Assembly: GCA_963402885.1 (NCBI GenBank)
Contig: OY727098.1
Span: 1,793,001-1,857,000, forward strand
Direction: 5' to 3'
From: Antedon bifida
Lineage: Eukaryota; Echinodermata; Crinoidea; Comatulida; Antedonidae
DNA: 64,000 bases
The notes below the pieces were generated by a model that worked only from the letters and a program-made list of their open reading frames with translations, was not told the origin of the DNA and did no database searches. The position numbers were made by a program, and so were the translations under genes. This document shows positions 14,411 through 28,000 of this stretch, in pieces (positions within the stretch are counted from its first letter, which is position 1; each line of letters begins with the position of its first letter).

Positions 14411-14728
14411 TAAGCTTTGTTTTCACTAGGACGCAACGCAAGTGAATTTTACCAATCATGATAATACAATGGATCATCATTCATCGCGCCGTGATTGGTC
14501 AAATTAAGCTTGGTTCCCACTAGAACGTAACGCAAGGACGTAAACGCAACGCAAGCGTTTTAACCAATGACAAGCGAAGTTATAGACAGTTAGCAATCAC
14601 AAGCGAGTAAGACATCGCTTGTGATTGGTCAATTCACTTGCGTTGCGTTACGTCCTTGTGTGTGGGAACCACGCTTTACTTGCGTTGCACTTACGTCCTT
14701 GCGTTGCGCCCCCTATTGTGAGAACCAA
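14411..14728. mobile_element. Compound fold-back element, AGCTTGGTTCCCACTAG family
   Basis: About 320 bp made of alternating blocks and their reverse complements: GGTTCCCACTAGAACGTAACG, CTTGCGTTGCG/CGCAACGCAAG, and CAATCACAAGCGA/TCGCTTGTGATTGG. A full left end preceded by TTA begins inside it, near 14504 (TTA then AGCTTGGTTCCCAC), while another diverged left end is at 14412. This suggests one copy inserted into or next to an older one. It has no protein-coding capacity. Related copies lie at 18064 and 47612. Confidence 0.7.
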
Positions 14729-16380
14729 TCCTTCCTAACATTTCTTGGATACACTTTTTGTACCGTAATTTGTTTCTGGATCTGGATCATTATACTCCAA
14801 TAAAGCAGGAAAACTGCATTACACTATACGACCTTCAGTTGTTGATATTACTGGGTTGTTTCCTATACTTCCGATGTTCTTATTTTGTTAATGATGTTTT
14901 TCCAATTTTCAACAACAACATGTTATCTTCGCAAAACCCCGTAGCCACAAAGCATAATTTTACTAAAGGACTGTATGTTACAAAATACTATTATATTATG
15001 TTTTGCTTGTAAATGTGTAGGCCTAATGCATTTGGAAAATACTATTATTATTCCAATAAATATTTTTAGCAAACCTGTTTGTATTGAATTTTTTTACATT
15101 TTTAAATGTAAAAAAATTTAAAAAAAATGACATGACAGGTTTTGCTTACGTTTTCTACGAATTCACAAACATAGGCCTATTTGGTACAATAAATCGAATC
15201 CAGAAAAAAAAGGAGATACGAGGTTTTGTGGAAGAATAGTGACTTTATGTTATTTTAAACATTTGAAAATTATAAGTTAATATATTCTAAGTAGTGTTTT
15301 TTAGCAGTATAAATAAAGCAAATACAATTACTTGAATCCTATTTACTATAAACACTAGGATGTGTATACGCCATTAACTTCAGGTACAAAGTAACCCTAA
15401 AATAGTTTCTTATCATACTTGAGCAACATATGACGCTATAGGCTCATATTTAAGTGGGCAAAATGGAGCAAAACATATGTCTTATGTCATCAAAGACAAA
15501 ACAGCTGTTTATTATGATAAAAAATAGTACAATATTCTATTTTAGAATTGCATTTCCTTCGACGATAATTATATACGATTGTTTTAAAACAGGCACAGTA
15601 ATCCTATTACTGAATAATTATTTAAAGTGTTCGTTTTTCGTGGTTGAAAACCTAATTTCAAAAGAAATTAAGAAGAAATAAGTCTCAATTCCAAGAGAAT
15701 ATTCTTCGGGTGTTATGCATAACTAATATTATCTTCTTTAAGGGATAGCTAGATAATATTACCGTACTAAAGAAAACAAGTTAGAAATTTCGCCCACCTT
15801 ATGAAACGAAACCTAACCTACCAAATATTATGGCAGTAACATGAAGAAGAATAACTAGGTGCTGCATTCTCAACTCATAGTATCAGATTCAGATTCAGAT
15901 TCGATTTATTAAGTCAGTTGGACCAGGAGGAAAGAACAGTTGATTCCCGTATGGTATCCGTTGGCAATAATCATTAGCAGATGGCAACAGGCACAACCAT
16001 ACATGACCTTACTTCCAATATTAACACACATCTAATAATCTATACAGTAGCTCATACGGCATGAAGGTAACTAGCAGAAGACACGATACTGTATAGGTTG
16101 TTCTTAGGAATGATACCGTATGCGCATCGGGTGGAATGGAGAACTAGAAATCATTCAGCAGATGGTGCTCATATTACTCCATTTTCTACTAACCATAAAC
16201 TATGTTGAAGACAATCTGCTTTGATCATTTTCCAAATACAAAGATGTATTGCTATCACTTGGACAAACTGATTGGTCAAAAGTTAAGCATACTTACTAAA
16301 TGAACCAGCTGAATGGTAACATGAATATAGCTTTAACTGGAGGCGCTGTTTGATGTTAGGTATGATGAAGTAAACTAACA
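14729..16380. other. Intergenic stretch, nothing recognised
   Basis: A/T-rich DNA with short random open frames. A short AGATTC tandem lies near 15886-15905. No supported gene. Confidence 0.4.
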
Positions 16381-16389
16381 AAGTAAACT

Positions 16390-17230
16390 AGGAATCCGGC
16401 TTGTTTTTTCTCTTGTCTTCCTCTCCTTCTTTAACCATTTTGTGGTTGTCATTCTATGAGTCTCTTTGTCCATCTATTGTCTTTTTGCTAAGCGTCTTGC
16501 TCTTCTTGATTTTTTCTATAATATTCTTGACGTGTGTTTTGTCTTTTGTCTGACTTTTGTCACGAAATGATAAATTAAGTATTCATCTTTTCAAAGCTTT
16601 CTGAGTTATTTTTGTTCCATTTTTCTTGGATGTTGATGATGACTGTTGAACTTTGTGCCTTGGTAGTTAATCTTAATTTGCATTATAAAATATTCTCTCT
16701 AGATCCTGATAAGAATTTCTAACTCCTCTGTGTTGTCCTGCCCAATATATTTCTTGCTGTCAGATTGTTTAATCTGGTTAATTTCTACTGTGATTCCTTT
16801 TCTGTTGGTCGTGAAGTTTGTCTTCCCTGTGCATTTGTTGACCAACCTATTTACTTTCACTATTTATCTTTCTAGCTGATCTTTCATAATTTGTTTTTCA
16901 ATAAGTTGGTGCTTAAAAACCTCATTACCGATTGCTCTCTTTGGTCCAAGGTTTTCTTTAACATGTTATAGATTGTTACTGTGGTGGAATATCTTATGTG
17001 TGCGAGAGGAAAATTGTATCGGCCAGTATTTTTTAATATAGCCTTCTTTTCTAGAATAACTTTTGCCTCTTTTTATCTGATGGCTGGTACTTTCTTGTAC
17101 TATCTGGTTGAATAACTTTGTTAGCTGCTTAATGGTCTCTCTCTTCGGTTCGTAATATTACTTCATTGTCACCTCTTCTGCTAAGACAATTTCATTTGTT
17201 ATATTTTACCTCTTCATTTCCTGGGTTCTG
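16390..17230 (-). pseudogene. Degenerate non-LTR retrotransposon reverse transcriptase
   Basis: Read on the minus strand, a broken frame has a stretch ending YIKKYWPIQFSSRTHKIF (about 17000-17060 on the plus strand). It parallels the 'IKNYRPISLLS-YKIF' region of LINE reverse transcriptases, and is preceded by TIKQLTKLFNQIVQ, which corresponds to the segment before that motif. Further along (lower coordinates) is a KETHRMTTTKWLKKE piece that corresponds to the element's C-terminal 'GHxxRMxxxRW' region. Frame breaks and stops are frequent, so it is an old, inactive fragment. Both ends are uncertain. Confidence 0.55.
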
Positions 17231-17866
17231 TTGGTAAAATCTGATCAGATTCCTAGCATTAAAAGGCCTATAGTTACAGTTTTATATTTATTTTATTTTC
17301 ACAAAATAATAAACTACGAAATTGAAATGACAATACATGTGTTGTATTGGCAGTGTGTAATTACAGTTATTTCCATTAATATGGTAGTGTGGTATATGAA
17401 CTAGTATATTTGATGAGATTTAATGATATGCTATTACTTTTTACTTTGCATGACTTAGTCAAATTAACGTCCCATAAAAGTCACTCGAACGCACGAGTTC
17501 GCCATTTATTGACCAGGCATACTTTGCCGTACCAACGATTAACAACACTCGTCATCGCTTCCCATGACGAGTAGTTTTATACACGAATGTTCATAATGTG
17601 GCGAGTGCTTAAAACGTGATCACATGGTTTGTTCGTGAACCAGTTTCTATATCATCTTTATCACACTAGCCTCCATCATTAAAAATACGAATCTGTCAGT
17701 TTTCTTCAGGCTCATTTTTTTAGTCTTAGTTTGTCTTGCTATTTCTTCATAACTGTATTTGTTTGTATCTCAGATTGAGTATGAACTGATAAAAACTGAT
17801 AAACAAACAATTTTGTATGCACTGCCCGTATATTGCTACGTTCAATGTTTGTCACATCGCCTATCT

Positions 17867-17954
17867 GATAAACAAGGCCATACACATGGCTGCAGTCGCG
17901 TGCTCAAATTTGAGTTAGTGTTTACCGACCGACCGACCGACATAGTGAGCTGTA
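17867..17954 (+). repeat. Dispersed repeat with ACCG-tetramer tail, copy 1
   Basis: The unit runs AACAAGGCCATACACATGGC, TGCAGTCGCGTGCTCAAATT, TGAGTTAGTGTTTACC, then (GACC)n and CATAGTGAGCTGTA. The same order is found at 18923, in part at 28270 and inverted at 45268. The element has no coding capacity. The tetramer run at a fixed place suggests a short non-autonomous transposon or SINE-like repeat, but I recognise no named family. Confidence 0.7.
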
Positions 17955-18063
17955 GAGTCGAAATCATGATTATAGCCATTCAGTCAAAAAGCTGGCTTAT
18001 CGTACGAGAATTCTGTGATTATACAATCTGTTCTATCTATTGTGAAAACGGGTTGTATTGCTC

Positions 18064-18168
18064 ATTAACGTAAGGGATTTGACCAATCACAAGCGATGGA
18101 TTATTCGAACTGTCGCTTGTCATTGGTCAACTCGCTACCTTGCGTTACGTTCTAGTGGGAACCAAGCT
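18064..18168. mobile_element. Fold-back element, AGCTTGGTTCCCACTAG family, partial
   Basis: Contains GACCAATCACAAGCGA facing TCGCTTGTCATTGGTC, and ends GTTCTAGTGGGAACCAAGCT followed by TTA. The left terminus is truncated (it starts near AACGTAAGGG). It is the same family as the elements at 14411 and 47612. Confidence 0.7.
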
Positions 18169-18635
18169 TTATGTGTTGTTTTCTGTATAATCAATATTGC
18201 TGTTATTATATCTCTTGCGGCTTATGGGATGAATTCATTAGTATTCACTGTTTCAATACAGTAAAGTTTATCTACTAAAATCTGAAATTATTGAACCAAT
18301 GAACATAAGAGTGCACAACGTATTATTGTTTGAGTTTAATTTTCAACGAAACGAATCTTAAAATCAGGGTTTAGAATAAGAAATATGTATTTTCATTTAA
18401 TATCTGGGGTTCAATTAATGGCGATTATGGGCTCAAGTTAAAGACGAATTCGTGATTAAGTCCGCAATTTCTGATCCTAGAAGTTATACAATATAAAAGG
18501 AGATCAGAATACAAGGTCATTAGAAAATATGCAATCAATACTTTGATTTAAAAGTCTTTTTAGTTTATTGGTTGCTTGGAAACTAATCTGCGCAACAAAT
18601 GTCCTATACTAAATGGCGTGATAAATCGGCCAAGT

Positions 18636-18720
18636 GTTTATACTGTTACGTAGGCCTACGCTATACAGTATAACATAATGTTTATACTGTATGCCTACGC
18701 TATACAGTATAACATATACT
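18636..18720. repeat. Short tandem duplication with TATACAGTATA palindromes
   Basis: Two adjacent copies of about 37-45 bp, each containing TTTATACTGT, a (TAGG)CCTACGC block and CTATACAGTATAACAT. TATACTGTA and TACAGTATA arms can pair within and between the copies. No gene is associated. Confidence 0.7.
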
Positions 18721-18922
18721 GTAGTAATATAAATGTGTTGGCTATGATTATTGTTCAAACCGTAACCCTCAAGTTGCTAATTAGTTGACTGGTTGTAGCT
18801 TAATGTATAATTATTATTTGCCATTGAAAATCATTTTAGTGTTATGCAATTTTATATGCTGTAATGTTATCCATTCTTTTTCAGTTCCTTTTTTCTAGTA
18901 TGTGTGTCTTTTAAAGTTTAAT

Positions 18923-19014
18923 AACAAGGCCATATATGGCTGCAGTCGCGTGCTCAAGTTAGTGTTTACCGACCGACCGACCGACCAATCGACCGATCGA
19001 CATAGTGAGCTGTA
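18923..19014 (+). repeat. Dispersed repeat with ACCG-tetramer tail, copy 2
   Basis: Same layout as copy 1: AACAAGGCCATATATGGC, TGCAGTCGCGTGCTCAAG, TTAGTGTTTACC, a longer (GACC)n with interruptions, then CATAGTGAGCTGTA. It is followed by an AAATA-type simple repeat, consistent with a tail. Confidence 0.7.
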
Positions 19015-19924
19015 AAAAATAAATAAATAAATAAGTTGTTGATAAAACAGGTTTAAGTTTTTTGTTTGTTTATCAGCTTATTTCGTCTCCTGGTTTTTGT
19101 TTGGTTAAAACATACATCCGGGTTATTGATCAAACAATGGTCCGTTCGAATGTGTGATGAAAGTTTGATGTAAATGTCAAGTTATTTAGGTTGTTGTGAT
19201 ACATCAATTATTTAATATTTCTTGTGGGAAGTTGGTTGTAAATAGCTGTAATTTGCTCACTTGAGAGATACCACTTACTTAGAATAATTACAACACTGTT
19301 ACACTATTTTACATTAAGGATGTTTGTCATTGAAGCAGATAGCCTTTACCGATGCTAAAAGATATTTTTACAGGTGTTTTTTTATTTACGGGTCTTAGGG
19401 GTAGATTAAGTACAGGAGTATTGACACGGGATTACCATACTGAATGTAGAATTGAAACCAAAATGAACAATCTTTCTTTTACGTAATCTAGATTTCAACT
19501 TTCTTTACCGTCAGATGCTCGTTTGTATACCTATGTGGATTAACACATGTATATACCGTAGGCTATTAACACTGATTTTTGCAATCCTTAGCGTCTAGAC
19601 TATGGAATCAGTCATATTACACTAATGATTAACGGTGAACCGTAATTACATATCATTTTAGATTACCGCAAAATATGGCAATTAAAATTGTAATGGGATT
19701 GGCATAACGTTTTACCTATAAATATAGAATTAGAGGCACCGTCAATTTAATATCGTAAACATGTTATTCGATAATGTGCAGGGTTAACATAAGTCATAAC
19801 CAGGCTCGCAAAACAGGCTTGTATTTCAGCACATCTGTATTTCAATTGCGAGAAATATCAAACAAAATGAACATGGGTTTATGTTTAGTGGTAGGCCTAG
19901 TCCTATCGGCGTTGTGGCAGCTCC
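19015..19924. other. Intergenic stretch, nothing recognised
   Basis: A/T-rich DNA with no supported gene or repeat. It leads into the minisatellite. Confidence 0.45.
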
Positions 19925-20540
19925 AGCAGAGTGTACGGTACCACGAGCATATAGTGTACTGTACCACAGGAAGAGTGTATCACAGGAAGAGAGTAGGGCC
20001 TTACCACAAGAAGAGTGTATAGTAGGCCTACCACGAGAAGAGTGTATGATACCACGAGAAGAGTGTATAGTAGGCCTACCACGAGAAGAGTGTACCACAA
20101 GAAGAGTGTACCATGAAGAAGAGTGTACCATGAAGAAGAGTGTACCATGAAGAAGATTGTACCTGAAGAAGAGTGTACCACAAGAAGAGTGTACCTGAAG
20201 AAGAGTGTACCACAAGAAGAGTGTACCATGAAGAAGAGTGTACCTGAAGAAGAGTGTACCTGAAGAAGAGTGTACCAAAAGAAGAGTGTACCATGAAGAA
20301 GAGTGTACCTGAAGAAGAGTGTACCACAAGAAGAGTGTACCTGAAGAAGAGTGTATCTGAAGAAGAGTGTACCACAAGAAGAGTGTACCATGAAGAAGAG
20401 TGTACCTGAAGAAGAGTGTACCACAAGAAGAGTGTACCTGAAGAAGAGTGTACCACAAGAAGAGTGTACCATGAAGAAGAGTATACCTGAAGAAGAGTGT
20501 ACCAAAAGAAAACTGTACCACAAGAAGAGAGTACCAATTT
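19925..20540. repeat. GAAGAGTGTACC minisatellite (16/17-bp units)
   Basis: More than 30 tandem copies of a 16- or 17-bp unit with a constant GAAGAGTGTACC core and three alternating linkers (ACAA, ATGAA, TGAA). The left part is more diverged, with longer spacers and TAGGCCTACCACGA linkers; the right part is regular and shows higher-order alternation of the three linkers. All six frames tend to stay open because the unit lacks stops in several phases, which gives minus-strand frames of up to about 230 codons. Unit lengths of 16 and 17 shift the frame repeatedly, so I read it as non-coding. Confidence 0.93.
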
Positions 20541-23500
20541 TTTTTGTAAAGAAAACAGATTATAGTGTCATGTTACTGTATCTCATGGAAGTAGCATTTA
20601 TGATGTATACTAAAAATATATTCGTTTCTATTTATAGATTGCACTACTGTAAACATATAAGCAGTTCAACGCGATTCCGGATGAAAATACAGCTCCGAGT
20701 GTTGTGAAGAGTTTTCAAGAGTCTCTATGATAGTCAAGTGGTTTAAGATAAGGACAGTACCGTAACTCGGCTGGTGACCTTTGCAAATCTTATATAACTG
20801 TTTATTTTCTAAAAATAATAGGAAATAAAAAAAGTATTTGTTGATAATTTCTGTGTCTTTTATACGTATTTTTAGAGGCAAATACAAGAATCAAAAGTGA
20901 ATTTTTTTGATGGAAATGCATTGAAAGACGGAAAAGTGATGTTTATTTTCTGTCGCTCAAAGGAATGACTAACCTCTTCAAGGGATATTTAAATGAAGTA
21001 AAGAAAAATGAGAAACGGCATCAAACAGAGATCACACACATGATTACCAAAGCAACACCGTCGGGAAAGCATGTATTGGGGAGTTGCTGTTTTTTTGGCA
21101 ATCCAACGGATCTTTGTGTTTAATAATGTCACCGTATTAGGCCTACACACTACCAAAGCAACATGCTACTTGATTTGAAAGCACTGGCGAGTCGTGCGAA
21201 GCTTTAATGTTTTGGTGTTAAAACATTTAAACGCCGATTGCGAACACAATCAAACAATAGCGGATATAAATCATTGAATATACAAACTCACCAACAAGTT
21301 ATCATATCTAATTGTGTGGTTTATTACAGACATTTCTAAGATTCGATATTATCTTTAATTGACCCATGTCTGATATTGTTATAGTTAACAAGATCATGCC
21401 AGAATTATCTAAATTAATGGATGTTAAAGTTGGTTCTGTCGATACTTCAACACTATTTCCTATGCATTATTATTCCACCTACACGTACGTTATTTGATTG
21501 ATTTCACTTCAAGTCAGAGTTTACATCAGAAGTAATTGTATACGTGTTGGGTTTATATAAGTATGATTACTGTACTAGTTAATGAATTCTGCCTGAAGTA
21601 CCTAATAATGATTCCTTATATTGTGACCTATATATATACATTATATAGTATGTCGTTTCAGATTCTGTCTCCTTGCCTTGTTCTCGATCATCTGGTTTCT
21701 TCAACGTATCATTTTCATCTTTGATTTGCAAAGGGAAGAATGGCATAATACTTTACATTACAAGACTTTGAAAGTTGAGGCTTGCTGGAACTAAAGGACA
21801 CTTTACACAATGCAAAAATGTGCTGAATATTGGCATTATAGGCCTACTACTCTACTCCCAATTTGGTCTAATCTAATCTAAATCACCAAATCCCTTTTTC
21901 TGAATCGGTCATGGAATTGTAAACAGAGGTCTACTATAATAATAAAATGAAAAACCGAGGAGACAAAATATCACCCAAAATCTTCAAAGAAGATTTATAG
22001 AAAAAAATAAATATACAAACTTTTCAGATTATTGTCGTTCTGCATTTCAGTGTCGTAATTCTGTCACTAGGCCTACATTTGGGAATTGTTTTTTGCTTTG
22101 TAATAGAAAGATCAGAATGTACACGGGAAAAACACATTGAGCTGTCTTCATTTAAAAAATAAAAGGCCATTGCTCCATTTATCTAGTAATCAACTTCATC
22201 TGATATGGGAGAAGTGTTAGGAATTGTCTATTGATAGGTTGAAGCCATAACTCTAAGATCGTGTTTATCACAAGAAGATTCACAAGTTTGGTGCTTAAAG
22301 CACGTTCGTTGTGCCTAAAACGTCACACTTTTGCACCTTCTATGTAATTACAGAGTTTCATGCGTATTTTTATTATGTCCGGATATTAGAAGAAGATATC
22401 ATTGTATAGAACTTGGCATATCTAGCAGGCTTCTTTCTACTAATTGGTCATGTCCACGGCGTTATCCTTAAGCGTTCAGATTTATCGATGTAATTCCTCA
22501 CCGTAAGCGTTAAATGAAAGTCACCAATAACATTACTTTTGCTGCGTTGTGAGTGCAGTTAGAAATAATTTACTGAAAACTGATGTGTTAGCTTTAATAC
22601 CTATAGTTATTTAAAGGTCAATGGCCGATCAGCATGTTAACAATTTCCCGAAACCAACCGTTAGTTGCTCTGAACATGCCACATTTATACAATATATTAC
22701 AATATTTATAGGCTGTGTGTCACAAGTTTAGTATGCCATCGGATTTACTAAAGCTTTTCCTACTATTTAGCTTAAAATAATACAGTCGTTTAAAATATTG
22801 AGAAGCGAGTCTGTATTTTATAATCGATAATTGTTAGCTGTTCCTTCGCACAAAAATACAGCATTTTATTCGATTGGAAAACAGACTACAGTACCTACTT
22901 GTTTAATCTCCGAAACTGTTTCTTCAATGAGTTCGATTGAAACGTAGTTCAAATCTTTGGAGACCAATAAATATATATTCAATTAAACAAAATCAGATTC
23001 GTATAGGCAACATTGATAGATAATATATTGCAATAAAATATAACATCGGAACTAATGCCATGACGCGGTTATTGAAAGTAATTCTCCATTACCGGTTATA
23101 TAATGTATTAAGGGTATATGATTTAATTTACTGAAAGCTTCAATGCTGACGAATGTCTAGGGTTTATGGTGAGGTAGAAAGCAAGGTCTCCTAATACAGT
23201 TATTCTATTAAACGCACGTACGCAATTTAGAATATGCCTTTAGAATACTACCTTTATGTATCTTACATTCGGTGTACCCATAGTTTGATACAATTTAATC
23301 TGGCCTAGGAAAATGATGCCGACGAAAGATTGTGGTAACCATTCGTCATGATGGAATGTTGTGTACAAATATTCTATAAAAATGTAACTTTTATCATAAC
23401 AGTAAAATGTTGAGTACAAAGGCCCGGTTCCCTCCACTGAATACAAATTGTTGAATTTTATTCAGGGGTTTTGAAACTTAAAAATGCTCGAATGTTGCCT

Positions 23501-23549
23501 TTGCGTGTTTTGTCTACCTTGATATGTATTTAGTACTCTAGGAAAAATT
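20541..23549. other. Intergenic stretch, nothing recognised
   Basis: About 3 kb of A/T-rich DNA with short random frames and scattered TAGGCCTA octamers. No supported gene. Confidence 0.45.
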
Positions 23550-23757
23550 TTGAAAACCTGACATTGGGGGTTAGAATTCTATATCATTATTTGCTAATGA
23601 GCGTTCAGTACCAACAATGAAAGGCACATTCCATCAACCATTTCAAAAGGGGCAATTTGGAAAATCTGACTTTGAGGGTTACAATGTTATTGCTCATGGG
23701 CGTACAGTACCAACAATGAATGGCACATTTCATCATTTCAAAATGTATATATTGGAA
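23550..23757. repeat. Two-copy tandem repeat of about 105 bp
   Basis: Two head-to-tail copies share, in order, TTGRAAAMCTGAC, TTGRGGGTTASAAT, CAGTACCAACAATGAA and GGCACATTYCATCA followed by CATTTCAAAA. They are diverged by substitutions and small indels. Function unknown. Confidence 0.7.
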
Positions 23758-24742
23758 ACCTTGAAGTCGTGGATTAAGAAGGAGATGCAGTAGATGCATA
23801 TTTCAGTATTCAGTATTTTACACCTAACTGTTGGTTTACATTAACATACAATATATAAATAATAAACATAATAATAAATAAATAAATACAATTCATAAAA
23901 TAGTATATTTATTTAGGCAACTAATTGTATACATTTGACTGGCCTTTTCACGTGTTCATGACAGGACTAGGTATGGTGTGTTAGTATGGCTACTGGTCAG
24001 TTTTCTTCAACTAAATTATTTGAAACGATCAATAATGGTATAACTACGACACAATGTAAGTTAAATCTTGTGTTTTTCATCACGAACCGCATCTGCTTTC
24101 ACACTTTCTGATTGATCTAGCTATTTATGTCTTAAAGTAACGAAGACAAATTGCTAATGGTATTTAACATTTCGGGGTTCACTTCAAAATAGGTTTTTAA
24201 TTTGACAGATTGGCATAAAAGTGTATGTATAGTTGTACGCGTGTGAACATTAAACGGCCAGGCTTAAGTATTTTTCATTAAAAGTTGTTTGTCAGAAAAG
24301 CTTTCGTCGGATCGTCTGCTCTCAATCGTGCAGAACTCGCGCTTCTGTGAATAAAAGATATCCGAGTTATCCAATGTTCAAGATATATAAATACATTGGT
24401 TTACAATTGTCTCATACCAATATATATTCCATTTCAAGAGAAATAATTTGAAAAATCTGACGTTGCACTAATTCTCGTCTCTCTATTGTATCTAGATTTC
24501 ATTGCATTAGAAATAATTCGGAATCATTTATTATTGTTTCACATGTATCACCTAGTATCATAGACCATAACACTTAACCTTACACGATACAAGCACCACA
24601 TGTGATGGCAAATGAGATTTTACTAAATACTCCTATGACACTGGGGAAATATTATAGTATGTGGAAACACAGCACTAAGAATCGGATGGACAATTTCTAT
24701 TCATAGCATGTATCTTAGTTGATATTCTATCAACAAATGTTA

Positions 24743-24875
24743 AGCTCTGTCTACACTACTGTGACAAAGACAATGTGATATGCCCATTATTGACACGATG
24801 ATGTCATATCATTACCATATTTGGGCACATCATACTTTTTTTTGGTCAAACTAGTTTGATAGAATAGCCAGAGCT
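24743..24875. mobile_element. MITE, AGCTCTGTCTACAC family, copy D
   Basis: A 133-bp copy with the left end AGCTCTGTCTACACTA and the right end AATAGCCAGAGCT. It is flanked on both sides by TTA, a clear 3-bp target-site duplication typical of PIF/Harbinger transposons. Its interior has the GACACGATGATGTCATATCA and GGGCACATCA blocks. No coding capacity. Confidence 0.8.
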
Positions 24876-25084
24876 TTAGTTGATGTGCAGCATTTTTACA
24901 AAGAACATTTTAGACAACCGGACATAATAACATAATCAAATAATCAATCAATGTGTGGACAACCTATTACATACGCGTGGTGATGCATAATGTTGTCGTG
25001 TTTTATTACAATTTCACAGGCCGTTTAAATTAATTAAAAGTAAAATCAATTTATTTGTGTATGATCACGGAGATAACAAATTTA

Positions 25085-28000
25085 ACTAGACATGAAACTC
25101 GTCACTTTGACGAGTTAGTTATCCGCACCACGACAAACGCCACGTGCACGTCATACGTTGGAATATTGCACACAGATAAAGATTATGGCATTATGACAAG
25201 AACTGAAGAATATGACATGCTGTTAGTGCTGAATTTTGTGTCATATAGTATATACATGCAAACAGTATAAGCTGTATACATATTACATACAGTGTAGAAT
25301 AGGTGAAATTACGGGACCCGCCATTTATTCCAATTTTTAACATGGCGACGGTATCAAAATGAAACACTTAGATAGCAATTTCAGAAGGAAATTATCTCAG
25401 GAACAACATATTAACGTGTAGAAGAAATTTGAATACGTAAAATATAGATGCGCACCCTTTTAAATGTGATGAACTATTACGCAAAATATGAAAATACGAC
25501 TTTTTTTATTCAACTGGCCATATGATGACGTCACAACATCCGATTGGCAAAATGTTTACATGAATTCGTATCTACAATCCAATAGCTTCCAGAAAACGTT
25601 TTAATCGTGATTATCACATTTTATTCTTACGAGCTATTACAGATTAAAATTTACTGTAAAGATGAAATTAATGACCCACGTAATTAAAATTTTTAGGCAT
25701 GATGACGTCATAAAAATTAAAATATTTTTATCTCATGCTAAAGAAAGTTGATTGACCTACACAATATATAAATGTAGGAGAAAAAGGAATACAGATAAGC
25801 GCGATGCGCTCCATTGAATGTGATGAGCAATAACGAAAGAGACAAAAATCCTATATTTTACATTCGTGTGGCCATACGATGACGTCACAATGTTTTTTTA
25901 GCCTTATTGATGCATGATCCGATATCTACAACTCATCAACTTCTAGATTTTGTAATAAAAATAAACGGTTAACGGTTTACTTTAGAAACTATGACTGTTT
26001 AAAAAAAGACATAATTTTGACGATTTTTTAAGCTTTTTCATAAAAAACGCGCACGAATTGTCTAATTCAACGTGTTCGTATGGCGTTATTTAAACTGGAA
26101 AAGGTCTAAATTGTTTTCAAAATCACTGGGAAAGGCTTGAAAAATATAATTCAAGAGAAAAAAATATGTTTTTAACGCTATGTGCGCACCGCGCGCATAA
26201 AAAATTGCGCGCCCGTGGGAATTTTTGACATGCTCAAAATGACAAGAAACGCGTAAAAAGTTGATTAGAAATTAATTTTGCGCATTTTGAAATTTTAAAT
26301 GCGCGTGCGCGCGTAACTTCTTGTCAAACATGCCATTTTTAATCCGTAGAAAGTTTGCCCCTGATATGACTTAAATTTTGTCAAAGTGTCAATACTAAAT
26401 GACTTTTGGTTTTTAATCTATGATCAATCATTGAAATTCATAAAATTGCGCATAAGTCACGTTGCGCAACTATGACGTCATTCAAAAATAGGAGGTGCAC
26501 AACTTCACGTAAATGCCCATATGTTGTCAAAGTTATGAAATGTTATGTTTACACATTTTAGAGGAACACGACTCACAAAAAGGAAGGAAGGAAAGAAGAA
26601 TAATACAGAAAACTAGATTTGAACTCGTCACTTTGACGAGTTCGGGTTATCCGCGCAAACGCAACATGCACATACTTAACTATATGAACCTCGAAAATTA
26701 TTATGCCATCCTATGACATGAAATAAATATGTTTACAGTGCTGAATTGTACCTATTATGTAGCATACAGCATATTACAGTATTTACAGAATAAACTGTAT
26801 ATGTTATATACAGTGTAGCATAGACGAAATTACGAGACCCATCTTTTAAATCCAATTATTAACACGATGAAGTCATCAAATTGACATTTAAAGATAACAA
26901 TTTTAGAAGATAATTATCTAAATAATTACATTAATACAAATTTGATGAATTTTGGCCACGTAAAAGTGAGATGCGCTCTCGTTTAAACGCAATGAACTTT
27001 TAAGAAAGAGATGGAAATACGGCTTTTTTTATTCAACTGGCCATATGATGACGTCACAACATCTGATTGGCAAAATGTTCACATGAATTTGTATCTACAA
27101 TCCAATAGCTTCCAGAAAACGTTTTATTCATGATTATCACTTTTTATTCTGACGAGCTATATAACAGATTGAAATTTACTGTAAAGATGAAATAAGGTGA
27201 CCCACGTTATTTACATTTTTAGACACGATGACGTCATAAAAATTAAAATATTTTTAACTCATGGGAAAGATAGTTGATTGACCTAGACAGTATTAAAATA
27301 TCTGAGGAAATGGAATACGTGTAAGCGAGATGCGCTCTATTTAATGTGATGAGCAAAAACGAAAGAGACAAAAATCCTATATTTTACATTCGTGTGGCCA
27401 TACGATGACGTCATAACATCTGAGAGGTAAATATTCTGCATACATTCATATCTACAATTTATCTTCTTACATAATAAGTTAAAAAAATTGGGGGTCACCA
27501 TTGATTCTGAGGAGCAATAATAGATTCAAAATAGGCATAATTTTGACAATATTTTGTAACTTTTTCAACTAAAACGCGCGCAAATGGTATAAATCAACAT
27601 GTTCGTATGACGTCATTTTAATTTGAAATTATGTCAATATTTTTTTTAATCACTAGGAAAGGCTGTAAAATCATAATTCAAGAGAAAAACACATGATTTT
27701 CATGCTCCGTGCGTACCTTACGCGTAAAATTTTTCGCGCGCGTGGGAATTTTTGACATGCTTAAAATGTCATGATCAGCGCAGAAAGTCGATTAGAAATT
27801 ATTTTTTCGCATTTTGAAACTTTAAATGCGCGTGCGCGCGTAACTTCTTGTAAAACATGCCATTTTTAATCCATAGAAAGTTTGCCCTTGATATGACTTA
27901 AATTTTCACCAAGTGTCAATACAAAATGACTTTTATTTTTTATCCTATGATCAATCATTGAAATTCATAAAATCGCGCGTAAGTCACTTTGCGCAACTCT

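Noticed and set aside
14621-14803. 60-codon frame with repeated TCVAL words
   Set aside because: A by-product of the CTTGCGTTGCG repeats in the fold-back element.
19826-20523. Minus-strand open frames of 150-230 codons with repeats of the HSS-GTLFF type
   Set aside because: They are translations of the 16/17-bp minisatellite. Unit length changes shift the frame, and several frames stay open at once, which is a repeat effect and not evidence of a protein.
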